The notes under the pieces: model-generated
Databases searched by the model: none
What the model saw: only the letters and a program-made list of their open reading frames with translations
Told to the model about the DNA's origin: nothing
In this document: in pieces, positions 21,563 to 32,740 of the stretch
Layout: every line of letters begins with the position of its first letter
How positions within the stretch are numbered: the first letter of the stretch is position 1
Made by a program: the position numbers and the translations under genes
DNA from: Desmodesmus armatus
Taxonomy: Eukaryota > Chlorophyta > Chlorophyceae > Sphaeropleales > Scenedesmaceae
DNA length: 64,000 bases
Direction of reading: 5' to 3'
NCBI GenBank assembly: GCA_007449985.2
Contig: VIIQ02000064.1
Coordinates: 62,001 to 126,000, forward strand

Positions 21563-23017
21563 ATGCGAACGGCAGTGGCAAAAGACAGCTATGCTGCCGC
21601 AATACAGTCCACCGCATGCAACGGCACCGACGGGCGACCTGTCGCTGAGGTTTGACCTCCTTCATCGGTGACTCTCGGACGAAGTGCTGTCTTTGTTAGT
21701 GTTTTTTGAAGCGTTTTTGCTGCTATTTGTCAGGTCGCACCGTCAGGGTGGCTCTGTAACCAAAACCTCTTGTAGGCGCGTCCAGTGAAGGGCTCTAAGA
21801 TGTACATCCTGGCAGTGGAGGACGGTGACAGCAGGTGTGGTCATTGTTGCAGTCTTGTCATGGACAACTACATGCATCAAAGGGAAGGTACAGCATATGA
21901 CTTAGCAGGGTTGTCATCAGGCGGCTAATTGAGTATGCACGGGGACGGCACGTCAGGGATTGGGTTTTTGGGGGGGGGGTGCTTGGCCTGTACTTGTGCA
22001 GCACCTGCATTGGCAGCAGCACCTCCAATAATAATCATTAAGATATCCCTTGATTGGGTGATATCGAATCTCTGTGTATGACCTCTGTGCATACCTTTTA
22101 TGTGTTTTACGTTATGTATGTAAGGCCTATTCTTTGCCAGCATCCTGCCATACATTCGTCACATGAGGGGGGAAGGGGGGGGGGCATGTGGTCAATCCCG
22201 GTCGTCACGTCCAGCACCACCTGACTTGTGCGGATGCGCACCTTGCTGTTGTCTGCAGTCTCCATGTCAAATTGACACTTGGTGTTGCAAGGACTGATTT
22301 GAAAGCAGACTTCTGGGATCAGCTGAGGGCCATCACTGATATTGCGGTAAGCACGGACTTGCTTGATGCGTCTGCCAAGTACACTTTGTATGTTGTTGAG
22401 TGTGCCTCTATCCTGGCAGGGGGGGGGTGATAATCGTGGCATGCCTAAGGCACGTTCAGCCTCACATGTTGTTTGGTGGACGGCTTGAACTACTGTAGGG
22501 GGGACTGTCGGGGGTTTGGGAGCAGGAAGGAGCTGCTGGAGAGTTTATTAACCCGCACCTGTTGCAGCAGGAGCTGACGCAAACCATACATCTTGATTAG
22601 ACAACGATGGGCTTATCCAGATTTGTTGTGTTCCTTTTGGTGTGCTGTGTTGTGCAGGAGACAACCTACCGTGCTGCGTACCCAGCCAAAAAGGCCGATG
22701 ACTGGCGCCACATCAAGATCAACCTCACATTCAACAAGCATCTTGGCAACAACGAGACCACAAAGGGTGTCTTGCTGGGAGAGCTGGTGAGTGAATGCGC
22801 CGCATTGCATATCAGCAGTCATGCGGTGGTGATTTGGCTCTCCGCATGTCCCTGTATGTGCCATGTTTTTTTTGGCCCAGATGAGACCAACTAGTATACA
22901 GGCTTGCCAATTCAGAGCAGCTCTCATGCAAACTGATGTTATGTCACTGATGTACTTGCCGTGCAGCTGGACGCCGTCAAGAGTATGTGCCTTGACTGCG
23001 AGAAGCTCACGGCGTGA
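21563..23017 (+). CDS. small five-exon gene, 137-residue protein of unknown function
   Basis: Exons 21563-21649, 21776-21834, 22259-22346, 22658-22786 and 22967-23017 join in phase with GT-AG at every junction (intron ends GTTTGACC, GTGTGGTC, GTAAGCAC and GTGAGTGA). They close with TGA. The protein starts MRTAVAKDSYAAAIQS, continues KMYILAVEDGDS, KADFWDQLRAITDIA and DDWRHIKINLTFNKHLGNN, and ends DAVKSMCLDCEKLTA. It is Lys/Asp-rich with no low-complexity runs, unlike its neighbours, and looks like a compact soluble domain. I do not recognise it. The later exons are convincing because the codon split at 21834/22259 also fits (AG|T). The first exon is less certain, and more 5' sequence may be missing. 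Confidence 0.5.
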
Positions 23018-23083
23018 ATGCCCCAGAAATCAGCGCGGCCAGCTACCTGAGGCTCTGCGTGTGAGCACAGATGTCACGATGTG

Positions 23084-23591
23084 CAGGGCTCTGTGTGCGT
23101 GGATGTGTCATGTGGCTAGTACTGTCAGCAGGACAGCAGGTTTTTCGCACCCGCGCGTGTCACGATGTGCAGCACACGGTAGCAGGTATAGCCCAGTGGG
23201 TTAGCATGAGCTCTGCCCTCGCGTGCATGCACAGGGTGTCACGTGCTGGTGTGTCTGTGTGCTGGACTGCACGCATGCTGCTGTGTGTGTGTGCTGGGGG
23301 GCAAGGCTTGGCTGCAGGGCAGCAGGTTTGAGGGGGGTTGTTCACCTTGTCAGGGCTCTGTATGCGTGGATGTGTCATGTGGCTAGTACTGTCAGCAGGA
23401 CAGCAGGTTTTTCGCACCCGCGCGTGTCACGATGTGCAGCACACGGTAGCAGGTATAGCCCAGTGGGTTAGCATGAGCTCTGCCCTCGCGTGCATGCACA
23501 GGGTGTCACGTGCTGGTGTGTCTGTGTGCTGGACTGCACGCATGCTGCTGTGTGTGTGTGCTGGGGGGCAAGGCTTGGCTGCAGGGCAGCA
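23084..23591. repeat. 241-base direct duplication with tRNA-like box A
   Basis: Copies at 23084-23324 and 23351-23591 differ by about one short change and are separated by 26 bases. Each contains TATAGCCCAGTGGGTTAGCA (23189-23208 in copy 1), a perfect match to the pol III box A with a D-arm look, but no matching box B. Open frames in both copies arise only because the units are identical. Confidence 0.85.
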
Positions 23592-24368
23592 TCAAGGCAC
23601 AACGCACTGTGCGTTCATGACTTGGTTTTTTGTCTTACGTTAATGTTACACGACGGCTTTCAAAAAGACTGTGATCATTTGCCAGTCCTTTCAGTGACAG
23701 CTGCTGCTGTTGTCGGTCTGTCTCGGCGGGATGCGGGACTGTGTATCGAACACATCCCTATCAGATGCTGTTGGAAACATGGTTATGGAAACATGGTTAC
23801 TGTGTATCGAACACATCCCTATCAGATGCTCTTGGACATCATCTCACCTCACTCACGAGCCATCTGCGAGATGCCCACTGCTGACTGTTCGTCCAGTACT
23901 GTTGTAGTCCTTTTTGGAAGTCGTCGTGTAGCCTGATCGTCTCGCTCAGGTCAACTGGCTCGGCTCCAAGTCAAACGCCTGTTCCAAGGATGACAGCTGT
24001 CTTACAGCTCCAGCTTACTAAGTCGTTAAAACAAACTGACCAAATAGCGATTCAAGGGTGACACAAGCCTACGCAGCGACTGGGTCTTGGATGACTGTCA
24101 GCAGCATGCTATGCTATTGAATTAAACCCTCTTCCGGCCCTGTTACACATCACACATCACACATCGCACTGCGTACCCAAATCGTCCATGTAACCATCAT
24201 CAACATAGCTGTAGGCCTCACACATGAGGGTTTTCAGCTGTTCAACACCCTGTCCCCAGATGGTAAACAGCAACCACCGTTGCTTCTCAACAGAGTCCCT
24301 AGCCGTCTTGGGTCTCACTTCAGGAAGGGGCAGGCACCGCGTATCCACAACAGCACCATGTGGTAGTA
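23592..24368. other. gap between the 241-base repeats and gene D
   Basis: No gene-like frame. It includes a 32-base direct repeat with 61-base period (23738-23769 and 23799-23830) and short ACACATC tandem units near 24147-24165. Confidence 0.45.
23738..23830. repeat. 32-base direct repeat, period 61
   Basis: The segment starting ACTGTGTATCGAACACATCC is present twice (23738-23769, 23799-23830). A smaller GGAAACATGGTTA doublet lies between the copies. Confidence 0.85.
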
Positions 24369-27300
24369 ATGAAAACATCATCAACAACGGACCCACGTAG
24401 TGATGTCGGCCTCAGCTTGCAACAGCTGGAGCTCCTTCTGTCAGCCTTTGTGGGTCGGTCCACAGCTCACCAGCAGATGGCCCCCCTGCTGACAGCAGCA
24501 CAAAGCCTGAACCCCAACCTTCTTAGTACCCAAATTGGCGAGCTGCAGTTGTCCCAGTTGTTCTCTCAGCTGGACGGCCTGCTCGCGGACCTGCACGCCA
24601 GGGTCTCTGCACAGACAGCCTGCAGCCAGCCCTTCACCCTTCCAGTGCAGCACAGCAAGTGTCAGCTTTGCTCTGCGTGCTTGGCTTCCCAGCAGTGCAG
24701 CAGGACTTAGAGCGTGCTGCACCCCACATCAGTGTGGCAGAGCTTTCAGCACAACTGACAGCAGCAATGCAGAACTTCAAGGCACAATGCCCTCCTGCAG
24801 CGGTCACCAAGACAGCCGCAGCACCTGCAGCAGCGGCAGCAGCTTCAGGCGGCCACCTACTGGCCCACACCACCAAGCGAACTGCTGGTGCCGCTGCTGC
24901 TATCAGCCAAGCCAAGCGCCGCAAGCACCACAAGCCTGTCACCGCTGCAGCAGCTGCTGCTCCTGCTGCCATAACAGACCTTGGACAGGTGCAGCAGGCC
25001 AGTCCCAGCACCCTTGTCGGCAGTTCAAACCCCGCTGTGGAGACGCAGAGACAACAGCTAGCCAGCAGCATCAGCATGGGCCCTGGTACAGCCCCACCAA
25101 AGCCCTCAACCCTGCCGCACACACGCGACGCACTCTCAGCGCCGGCCGCAGCAAATGCAGCAAATGCAGCTGTGCCTGCTGCAGCGACCGGCGAGGCAGC
25201 TCTCACAGCACAGCTGCCTGTCTCCAGCAGCAGGCGCTCAAGCCGCACCTGCGCCCATGCCTCACCTGCAGCCCCTTCCAGCCCTGCAGCTGCAGGCCCT
25301 GCAGACCTCACTCCCACAGCTTCAGCAGGCCTCAGCCTAGCCCAACTGCGTGCCTCCCTGCAGGCCGACCAGCTGCTGGTATACGGCCTCCAGATCACCT
25401 GGCTGCGTCCCCTGCTGCGCCTCGAAACCCTGCTGTACAGCCCTAGCGCCAGTGAGTCAGACGCGCAGGTGTCAGTGCTGGTGCAGGGCTGGGATGTTTT
25501 GGAATAGGAGCTAAGGCGCAGAGTGTGTGAGAGGGAGATCACAGCCGGCACAGCGGCAAACTATGCTCGCTACATGTCTTGGCTGCTTGAGCGGCGGGAG
25601 GTCATGGGGCAGATTAATGCGCAGCAGCTGCTGCCGATACAGAGCAGGGTGGACAGCTGCTGGGAAGAGTTCAAAGAGATGCAGAGGGATGCGGTCTCTG
25701 CTGCTGCGGTGCAGAATGAGCAGGAGTTGGACTGTTCGGAGCAGCTAGGGTCAGATTCAGCAAGCTTAGGGGGCGCTGAGGAGTACACAGCAGGGACGGC
25801 TGTGGGAGGAGAGGCAGTAGCACCAACAGCTAGCAGCAGGCTTTGGGGTGCGGGTGCGCAGCAGCAGCAGCAGCAGCAGCAGCAGGCGCAGACGGACGTC
25901 GGGGCTGCTGCAGTGCCTCCTTCTAGCCCTGTGCCGCCTGTCCGCTGCATGGCACCACCTGCAGCAGTAGAGCGCCAACGTACAGGAGAGCAGCAGCAGC
26001 AGCCACTGGCAGTGCTTGAGCCGAGCACTCCTTCAGCAGCACCTCCCGTCAGCACACAGCCTGCTGCGGCTGAAATCGCAGGCCAGTTTTCCATGCAGGC
26101 GCGGCAGGCAGCAGCAGATGCCTCAGCACAGGCAGGCGCTGCAGCAGTAGGGGCTCTGTATGCAGCATGTGACAGTGGCCAAGTGCAGCACCCAGCTCGC
26201 CTATCTGCTGCTGGTGATGGGCGCTTTGGACACAGCACTGCAGCAGCTGCTTCTCCTCAGGCTGTTGATGCAGCGGCTGGCTGCATTGAGCCCAACCTGC
26301 CAGCCAGCATTGCCGCAGCAGCACTGCAGGATCACGGTGACTCAGCACAGCCCCCTGCGCTGCTGGCAGCTGACAGTCCTGCAGAACTGCAGGGGGCATC
26401 AGACGCAGCTGGTGCTCCTGCAGGCATGCAGCACCTAGCAGGGGTGCAGCAAGCCTACAACAGCAGCTTCCCAGCCGCAGCCGGTGACCTGTTAGCAGCG
26501 GCGTCAACAGATGATCCAGTTGTGCAGCACTGCTGGCAGCTGCCTGTGCTGTCAATGCCTCAGCCAGCACCAGCGCCAGCACCAGCACCAGCACCAGCAC
26601 AGCCGCAGGACACGCCTCAGCATATGGCCCCTGCACCAGCACACCCGGAGGACATGCCCCAGCTTACGGCCGCAGCACCAATACAGCTGCAGGACATGTC
26701 TCAGCCCACGCCCCCAGCACCAGCACAGCCGCTGCGGCAAGACATCAAGCTTAAAGCAGCAGAGCCAAGGACCGCAGCTGCAGTCCCGTCATTGCAAGCA
26801 GCCGCACCTGCTGCTGCAGCCTTCAGCCTAGCCGACCTGCAGGCAGCCAAAGGCAGGGTTGTGTCAGAGCCCTTCCTGCGCATGGCACACCTGCAGCCGC
26901 AGCGGTACGGTCCAACCTTTGACCCAACAGCAGTATCAGTAGTGGACTTGATCAGGCACGGCTGGCCGCTGCTGCTTGGGCAGCTACAGCAGGACCTGCA
27001 GGAGAGCTCTGGGTTCTCTCCTAGGGTTTGGAGGTTGAAGCCGCTGATAGAGAAGGCTAGCCAAGCAGCAGCATGGGCCCGCTGTGTGGAGAAGGTGCTG
27101 AAGCTACAGCAGGTACAGCAGGAACTTGGGGGTGAGGTGCAGCACCTGCAGGAGCAGGTGACAGCAGCCAAGCAGGGGTTTGTGGAGCACTGCAACAGCT
27201 TGATGGAGAGGAAGGTGGTGGCTGACAGGCTAGCAGCCTCGGCTGCTGCTGTCATGGCTGTCGATGAACTGCCTTATGGCAGACAGCCAACTACTGCAAC

Positions 27301-27933
27301 CCCTGCAGACCTTGCAGATACTACAGAGCAGCTTGTGATGGGCCAGTCCAGGGAGGGTGTGGGATTGCTAGCAGCCCCAGCCCTGTTCAGGGAGCCCAGT
27401 CCCAGTCCGAACCCCGGTGCTGGGCCCAGTGCTGTCCAGCCTCAGTCCAGGGAGGGTGCAGGAGTGCTAGCAGCCACAGCCCTGCCTGACAGCATTGGTG
27501 CAGCTAGGGCTCTGCAACAGGGGGGTGGGGCCGCCGGTCTGCCGCTGCCAAGGGGCCCAGAGCAACCAGGGAGTCCTCTGGCAGCAGCTGCTGAAGCCAG
27601 CGGCGCCGCAACTGCTGCAGCTGCAGCGGCAGCGGCAGTGGCAGCCGCCACAGGTAGAGGTCCTCAGTCTGGGCCTGCCTCTGGCTCTCCCTTTGGACTG
27701 GACCTCACCACAAAGCAGCAGCAGACCAGTGCTACCCCTGTCAGGCAGTTGCCGGTAGGAGGGAGCTCAGCCCCTGCAGCCCCAAGGAAGCTCCAGCAGC
27801 TGCAGCTGGTACACAAAGCTAGGGACCCAGGCCCTGCAGCTGCAGGCTCAACCCCTGAGTTGGGAACACCGCAACCCCGGCAGCAGCGCCTGCGGTCTGG
27901 GAGTGACCCGGCGGCGGTGGTGGCGGTGGCTGC

Positions 27934-27984
<51 letters not shown>

Positions 27985-28752
27985 GGCGGCGGCTGCACCT
28001 GCAAAAGCGGCGGCTGCACCAGCAGCGGCGGCTGCGGCGGCTGCGCCAGCAGCACAGCCTCCACTGCCAGCAGCTGCAGCAAACGTAGTCCCGCTTGCAG
28101 CTCCTGCAGGAGGGCAGCAGCCGGAGGTCAGCTTGGCTGCAGCTCAGAGGCAGCTGCTGCAGCTGTACAGGGAGCGGGGTAGGCCCACTTTGGACAAGGT
28201 GCTGAGGTGGAAGAGAGCCATGGGGGTGCTGGACCAGTTGGGGCCTGGCGATGTGAAACTAGACAAGTTCTGGCGCGACTATGAGGTGCGCGCTGAACTC
28301 AACATGGCTGCTTTTGCCCTGGTGCGGCTGCTTATGCCTGCACACATGCATGTTACAGCTGTAGCTATGCCTGCTCTGCTGGAAGTTGCCTGCTGCTGCT
28401 GCTGTGCACATGACAAGCCGAGCGGCCTGTACTGCATTGTGCAGCTAGCCGGCACAGGAAATCTCGACGAAAGCAAGCTGCTATGGGCAGTGACCGTGCA
28501 CATCAATGTCGTTCTGTGGTGTGCACTGTGTGTATGCTTTGCATACAAGCTATAACTTTATCCCCACAACAGCGTGAGCGCTATCTTGGCCAAGTACCAT
28601 ACAGCATATGCATGCTGCCCCCCTTGTGTGCTGCCACTGTGTTTGCTCTGCAGTTCATCATGTACCTGGCAGACCTGACAGATGTCCAGCCTGAAGACTT
28701 CCTGAGGGCCTTCACTGACTTGGTTGACAGCATACTGCTAGTGAAGCTATAG
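24369..28752 (+). pseudogene. gene D: helical-repeat family member disrupted by a frameshift and an in-frame TAG
   Basis: The main block 24369-28285 plus a last exon 28654-28752 (GT at 28286, AG at 28652-28653) mirror genes A and B. Module 1 runs in one frame to about 24640 and then continues one base out of register (SAAQQVSALLCVLGFPAVQQ). This is what a single-base loss near 24641 would give. Module 2 is cut by TAG at 25505-25507, where A and B have Gln (WDVFEQ against WDVLE-stop); the same frame is open again for 920 codons. Module 3 is at about 26.82-27.2 kb, and the C-terminal module has AQRQLLQLY, FWRDYE and VQPEDFLRAF. It is either a young pseudogene or carries two sequence errors. Long Ala/Pro/Gln linkers contain AKRRK. 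Confidence 0.7.
27936..27974 (+). repeat. (CAG)13 tract read as Ala in gene D
   Basis: The same trinucleotide that codes Gln at 6179 is here read in the GCA phase, as part of a long Ala run. Confidence 0.85.
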
Positions 28753-29372
28753 CGGGTGTGACAGATATTGACAGGTAGTGCTGCCAGCAACACCAGAAAT
28801 GTGTGGAACAGTTTGCTCTGCGTTGTGACCCGCATTTCCTGCACACGCTTGAAAGGTCGTATCAGGCTGTGTAGAGCTGACTGGCTTATGTAAGCCTTGA
28901 CAGTGAGTGTCTTGACAGTCTCATTGAGGCCTGCTTTTTTGTCTGATGTTCATGGCAAGTAGAAGCTTGATAAAGTGCCTAGTAGTTGTTAGAAGCAAAA
29001 AAATGACGAGATGTCCCTGTGGCAGCTTGTTTACTGAGGCTACTGGCATATGGCTAACAGCAGTACGGACGTAGCTGTGATGACACTATGCACAAAACTC
29101 AGGCCCGACGCCAGAGTGCCACGCTAACCCTATCAACAGTTATGAAGGTATCAAAAACATCGACAGGTGGTGCAAAAGGCTTTCAATCAACCTTTCCAGA
29201 GGTGACTGTGTTTCACCACGTGCGTGACAGGCTGGCTTCAGAACCGAAAAACTCGACACCATCGCAACGCAACGTGGTTTCATCCGCACCTTATTCCCCT
29301 AGGTGGTTCTGTCGCCAAGCTGTTTGTCTTCCACGGGATCGTCACCACCAGCAGGACAGGATCCCCAGCAGG
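28753..29372. other. gap between gene D and the LURP-one pair
   Basis: It carries the 3' UTR of D and the promoter or 5' UTR of the next gene. The frame of the first LURP exon is open upstream to 29088, so its start could lie further 5' than annotated. Confidence 0.4.
28889..28893 (+). terminator. candidate TGTAA poly(A) signal of gene D
   Basis: TGTAA lies 137 bases after the final TAG of gene D. It is a motif match only. Confidence 0.35.
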
Positions 29373-32039
29373 ATGAGCCACCAGCAGCTAGTTTGTAAGT
29401 CCTAAACACAGCCAACGATAATCTCAATGCCTTTTCATGTATGCTTGCTACTTGTTCAAGCACAGCTCTACTCTGCCACCCTGCTTGACACCCCTCTTTC
29501 TCTTCACAGTGGTGGACAGTCGCTTCTGCTTGCCCCAGCAGACGGTGCTGGTCATGCAGGAGCAGCTTGGCGCCTTCAGGAACGACAACTTCAGCATCAC
29601 AGACGCAGAGGGCCGTGCCTTCTTCAACCTGCAGGCAGCCATGTCCATGTCAGGGCAGCGCGTGCTGTTGGATGTGTACAATACCCCAGTGATACACATG
29701 GAGCGCAAGATGCCTTCGTTGAGGGGCACCTGGCTCATCAACAGGGCAGCAGACAAAAAGCGCGTGGCATCACTGCGCCCCTCAATGGGCCTTAGCCCAG
29801 GTAGGCAGGTGTCCAGTGCGGGGAGAGGGTGCCAGGGTTCTGGAAGAAGCTGAGGCCCACAGGCTAACAGAGAATGGAGGATATTCTGGGGGGTAGGGGG
29901 GGTGTACGACTCGACACAGCTGCCACAAATCAGTGGCATTGCCTAATAATGTTGAGCCGGTTGAGCCATTCTTGGCATAGCACAGCACGCCACAAAAGCA
30001 AGTACTCAGTGCTCAGCAGGCGCATGTCTGGATGCCCACATGAGTGGATGCTCACATAGTGCTGCTTGGCCTGCAAGCAAGCCATATGCATGTGCTGAAT
30101 CACTGAATGGCTGACTTACCGCCGTTGCCATCTTTGCTGCAGCCATCAAGGTCTTCCTGAACGATGGTGATGAGGAGGCAGACTTCATCATGCAGGTACG
30201 ATTAGCTAGGGATGCCACCAGTGTTTAGGGTTGAGGTTTAGGGTTTAGTAACCTAAAAGCCTGCTCAGCGGCAGTGCGCAGCCTTGTGACGGGGCTACCA
30301 GCAGCGGTGCAGTGCAAGCAGCCTGCGCAGCAGAGCGTGGCTGATTGTAGGCAGGCCGCTTGCTGCCTCAGCCAAGGGTGCAGCCTCAAGCTCATCAGCA
30401 ACCTGAGGCCACCCCTGGTGGCACCCCGGTCAGGCTGGTGCACAGTGGTTGGCAGCGCATGCCCAGACACAAAGGCAGACAGTAGTGCAACACAGCATGT
30501 GGGATTGGGAACAGGGGTGGACGTTGGGTAGGCGTGGGTGTTGCGTGTGCGGCTGCTTGCCGCAGCTGCTGTCAGCGTTTTGGGAAGTGTGTGTGGTGCC
30601 GCAGCCATAGCTGGCTATCGCGCCAAGCATAACGTGCGCCCCGTGACAACGCCATGCGCATACACTGAATTTGCCTGCCACTGCAGCTGCCAGCGGGCAG
30701 CCCTGTACATGTATGAGAACGACTGGTGCACATCGCCTGCTGGCATGCACACTGTGGGACTGTTATGTAACAGCAACAGTTATGCCATCATGTTGCCACT
30801 GTGTCGTGCTGCAGGGAGACCTGCGTGCCAAGAAGTTTGACATTGTACATGTCATTCGTGGCAAGGGCCAGCGCGTGATTGCCAGTGTCAAGAAGGAGAG
30901 CAAGTTCTCCAGTGGCACAGCCTTCCTCAAGTAAGTACAGTCACTGTACTTACGTACGGTACAGTCCATTTAATGGGGGACAGATCCCAACCTCAGCACT
31001 AGCCAGCGAGCCAAGGGCTCATGAGGGTGCCCACAGGCCCTGCAACTTGTAAGCCACCAGCACATATCACTGCCCCTGCTTATGTGTACACTGTGGCGCA
31101 CAGGTGGTGTTGAAACACTAAGCTGATGTTGTGACAAGCCACCACCCTGCATGACAACAGCCGCTTTACACCACCCTTTCAAAGCGCACCACAGCCACCT
31201 TTGTCGGCATCAGGTGCTGCACAAGTGTCTGCTGGCTGGCCCCATGGGGACCAGGGCATCAGTAGTTGCCCGCACTTTCACTACAGCAGCACTAGGTGTC
31301 ACACTATCTTGGTGACCGTAGAAGGGCAAAAGCAGCATTGCCCATGCCCCTGTACAACATCGAATCTGCCTATGTCAGCATCAAGTTCCGCACAAGTGGC
31401 TGCTGGTTGCCCAAAAAATCAGCAATTGCCTGCATTGTCACTACACCAGCATACAGGTGTCACACTGTGTTGGTGACTGTAGTCCCAAGGGCAAAGCAGC
31501 ATTGCCCGTGCCCCTGTGCAACAGCAATAATTTTGCAATGATTTTGCAGTCCCCCCCCCCCCCCCCCGTGAAAGGTGCAACTGGCCCAATGATAACGGCC
31601 TGAACGGTAGGACCGGTCCTGTGGAAGGGCTGCACAACAAACTGATGCTTTCTGCCCCCGTATGCATGCCACCCACTGCAGGTCCATGGTTCTGCCTGAG
31701 GCATCAAAGTACTTCATCACCATCGAGCCAGGCGTGGATGCAGCCTTTGTGGTGAGTGTCGACACAGCTGCCAACTTCAAGACCTAGTTGGCACGCTGCA
31801 GAACAACGCTGAAAGCCTGCCAGCCTGAAAGTGTGAGTGTTGACGCTGCTGTCTAGACCTAGCTGGCGTCTAGACCTGATTGGAATGCTGCAGAACAACG
31901 CTAAAGCCTGAAAGTGTGCTGAATTGCCAAAACTGCGAGGCCCTTGTTACAGCTTGTTACGACATCTTGACTGTCTGTCCCCCTGCCCCACCAGATTGCG
32001 CTGGCCATCCTATCTGATGAGGTGTTCCATGACCAGTAG
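29373..32039 (+). CDS. LURP-one-related (LOR) protein 1
   Basis: Exons 29373-29394, 29510-29800, 30143-30195, 30815-30930, 31682-31751 and 31995-32039 give 198 residues, the usual size of the LURP-one-related (Tubby C-terminal-like) family. Family features include VLVMQEQLGAFRNDNFSITD near the start, FFNLQAA, the RGTWLI strand, DIVHVIRGKGQRVIAS and the final YFITIEPGVDAAFVIALAIL helix, corresponding to the central helix of the Tubby-like barrel. In plants some members act in pathogen response and membrane association; the role here is not known. It is the upstream half of a tandem pair. The stop is TAG at 32037-32039. The first exon (MSHQQLV) is tiny and its ATG is the least certain part. Confidence 0.8.
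29895..29960 (-). repeat. dispersed fragment related to 37541-37600
   Basis: On the minus strand it reads NGSTGSTLLGNATDLWQL and matches STGSTLAGNAIDVW at 37.55 kb on the plus strand, at both DNA and protein level. It sits in an intron of the LURP gene, in reverse orientation. It is probably a relic of a mobile or duplicated coding sequence. Confidence 0.5.
30224..30248 (+). repeat. interstitial telomere-like (TTTAGGG) tract
   Basis: TTTAGGG at 30224-30230 and 30237-30243, followed by TTTAG at 30244-30248, in an intron. TTTAGGG is the plant and common green-algal telomere unit. Confidence 0.6.
31202..31535. repeat. diverged 171-base tandem duplication in LURP intron
   Basis: Two copies begin TGTCGGCATCAGG (31202) and TGTCAGCATCAAG (31373) and share GTGTCACACT, TTGGTGAC and GCAGCATTGCCC blocks in the same order. 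They are followed by a run of about 17 C bases near 31551-31567. Confidence 0.65.
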
Positions 32040-32387
32040 CGGTAAAGCTGAGTACCTGATACAGCTTGGCTGGGAAGGCATATGGCACAGCTCTGGCAGC
32101 GTGCAGACGAGTGGGCAGTGTGGTACCTCGATGCAGGACTTCAGGACTGCCCGTGCAGTGGTGGCGCCCTACTGACATAATGACAGCTGCAGGAATGGGG
32201 TTCTCTACTCATGTTTGTCGTGGCCTAAAGGCTGCACATGTGTGTTGATGAATAACAATTGTGGCGCACTCACGGGCATGCACTGCGCAGTGCTGCTCAG
32301 ATGCAGCACCACTGACTGGAGGGGTCCCGCAACAGGTCCAATTCTCTTGACCCACGGGCCACATGTATGACTCACAGGGTGCAATGA

Positions 32388-32392
32388 TGTAA
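32388..32392 (+). terminator. possible TGTAA poly(A) signal of LURP protein 1
   Basis: TGTAA lies 349 bases after the stop. This is rather distant, so it is a weak call. Confidence 0.22.
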
Positions 32393-32740
32393 ATAGATGT
32401 ATAAAATTCCTCTTCTCCATGTTTCCTGAAGTACCTGGATCCATGTTACTGATGTGCCAGCTGGCAGCCTTCAATTGACATGCTGCTTTGTTGAAGCAAA
32501 CCCCAGCTGGACCACAGTTGACTGTATCGGGTTCAAGCGAGTCTGAAGTGTACTTGTAAGTAGGGACACTGGCATTTCTCCAGGCGATACCTCCTTGTCA
32601 TCAGTTGACGACACAGTGTCGGAAACAGCTGCAGGATCATCAAACTTCTTGCTCGTTAGCATCGCAGTAGCTCCAGCCGTGCGCGAAGTCGTTTGTCTGA
32701 TATTCGGAAACTTTGTCAGTCGCAACTAGGCACGTCCAAG

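Noticed and set aside
23189..23460. tRNA gene(s) in the 241-base repeats.
   Set aside because: A good box A, but no T-arm/box B and no acceptor pairing at the right distance.
25505..32039. Nuclear code change with TAG/TAA read as Gln (TAG at a Gln position in gene D; LURP copy 1 ends Q-TAG where copy 2 has QQ).
   Set aside because: The LRR gene ends in TAG after a basic tail and the subtilase in TAA. More than 5000 Gln-rich codons in A, B, C and E contain no TAG or TAA. Simple mutations explain both cases.
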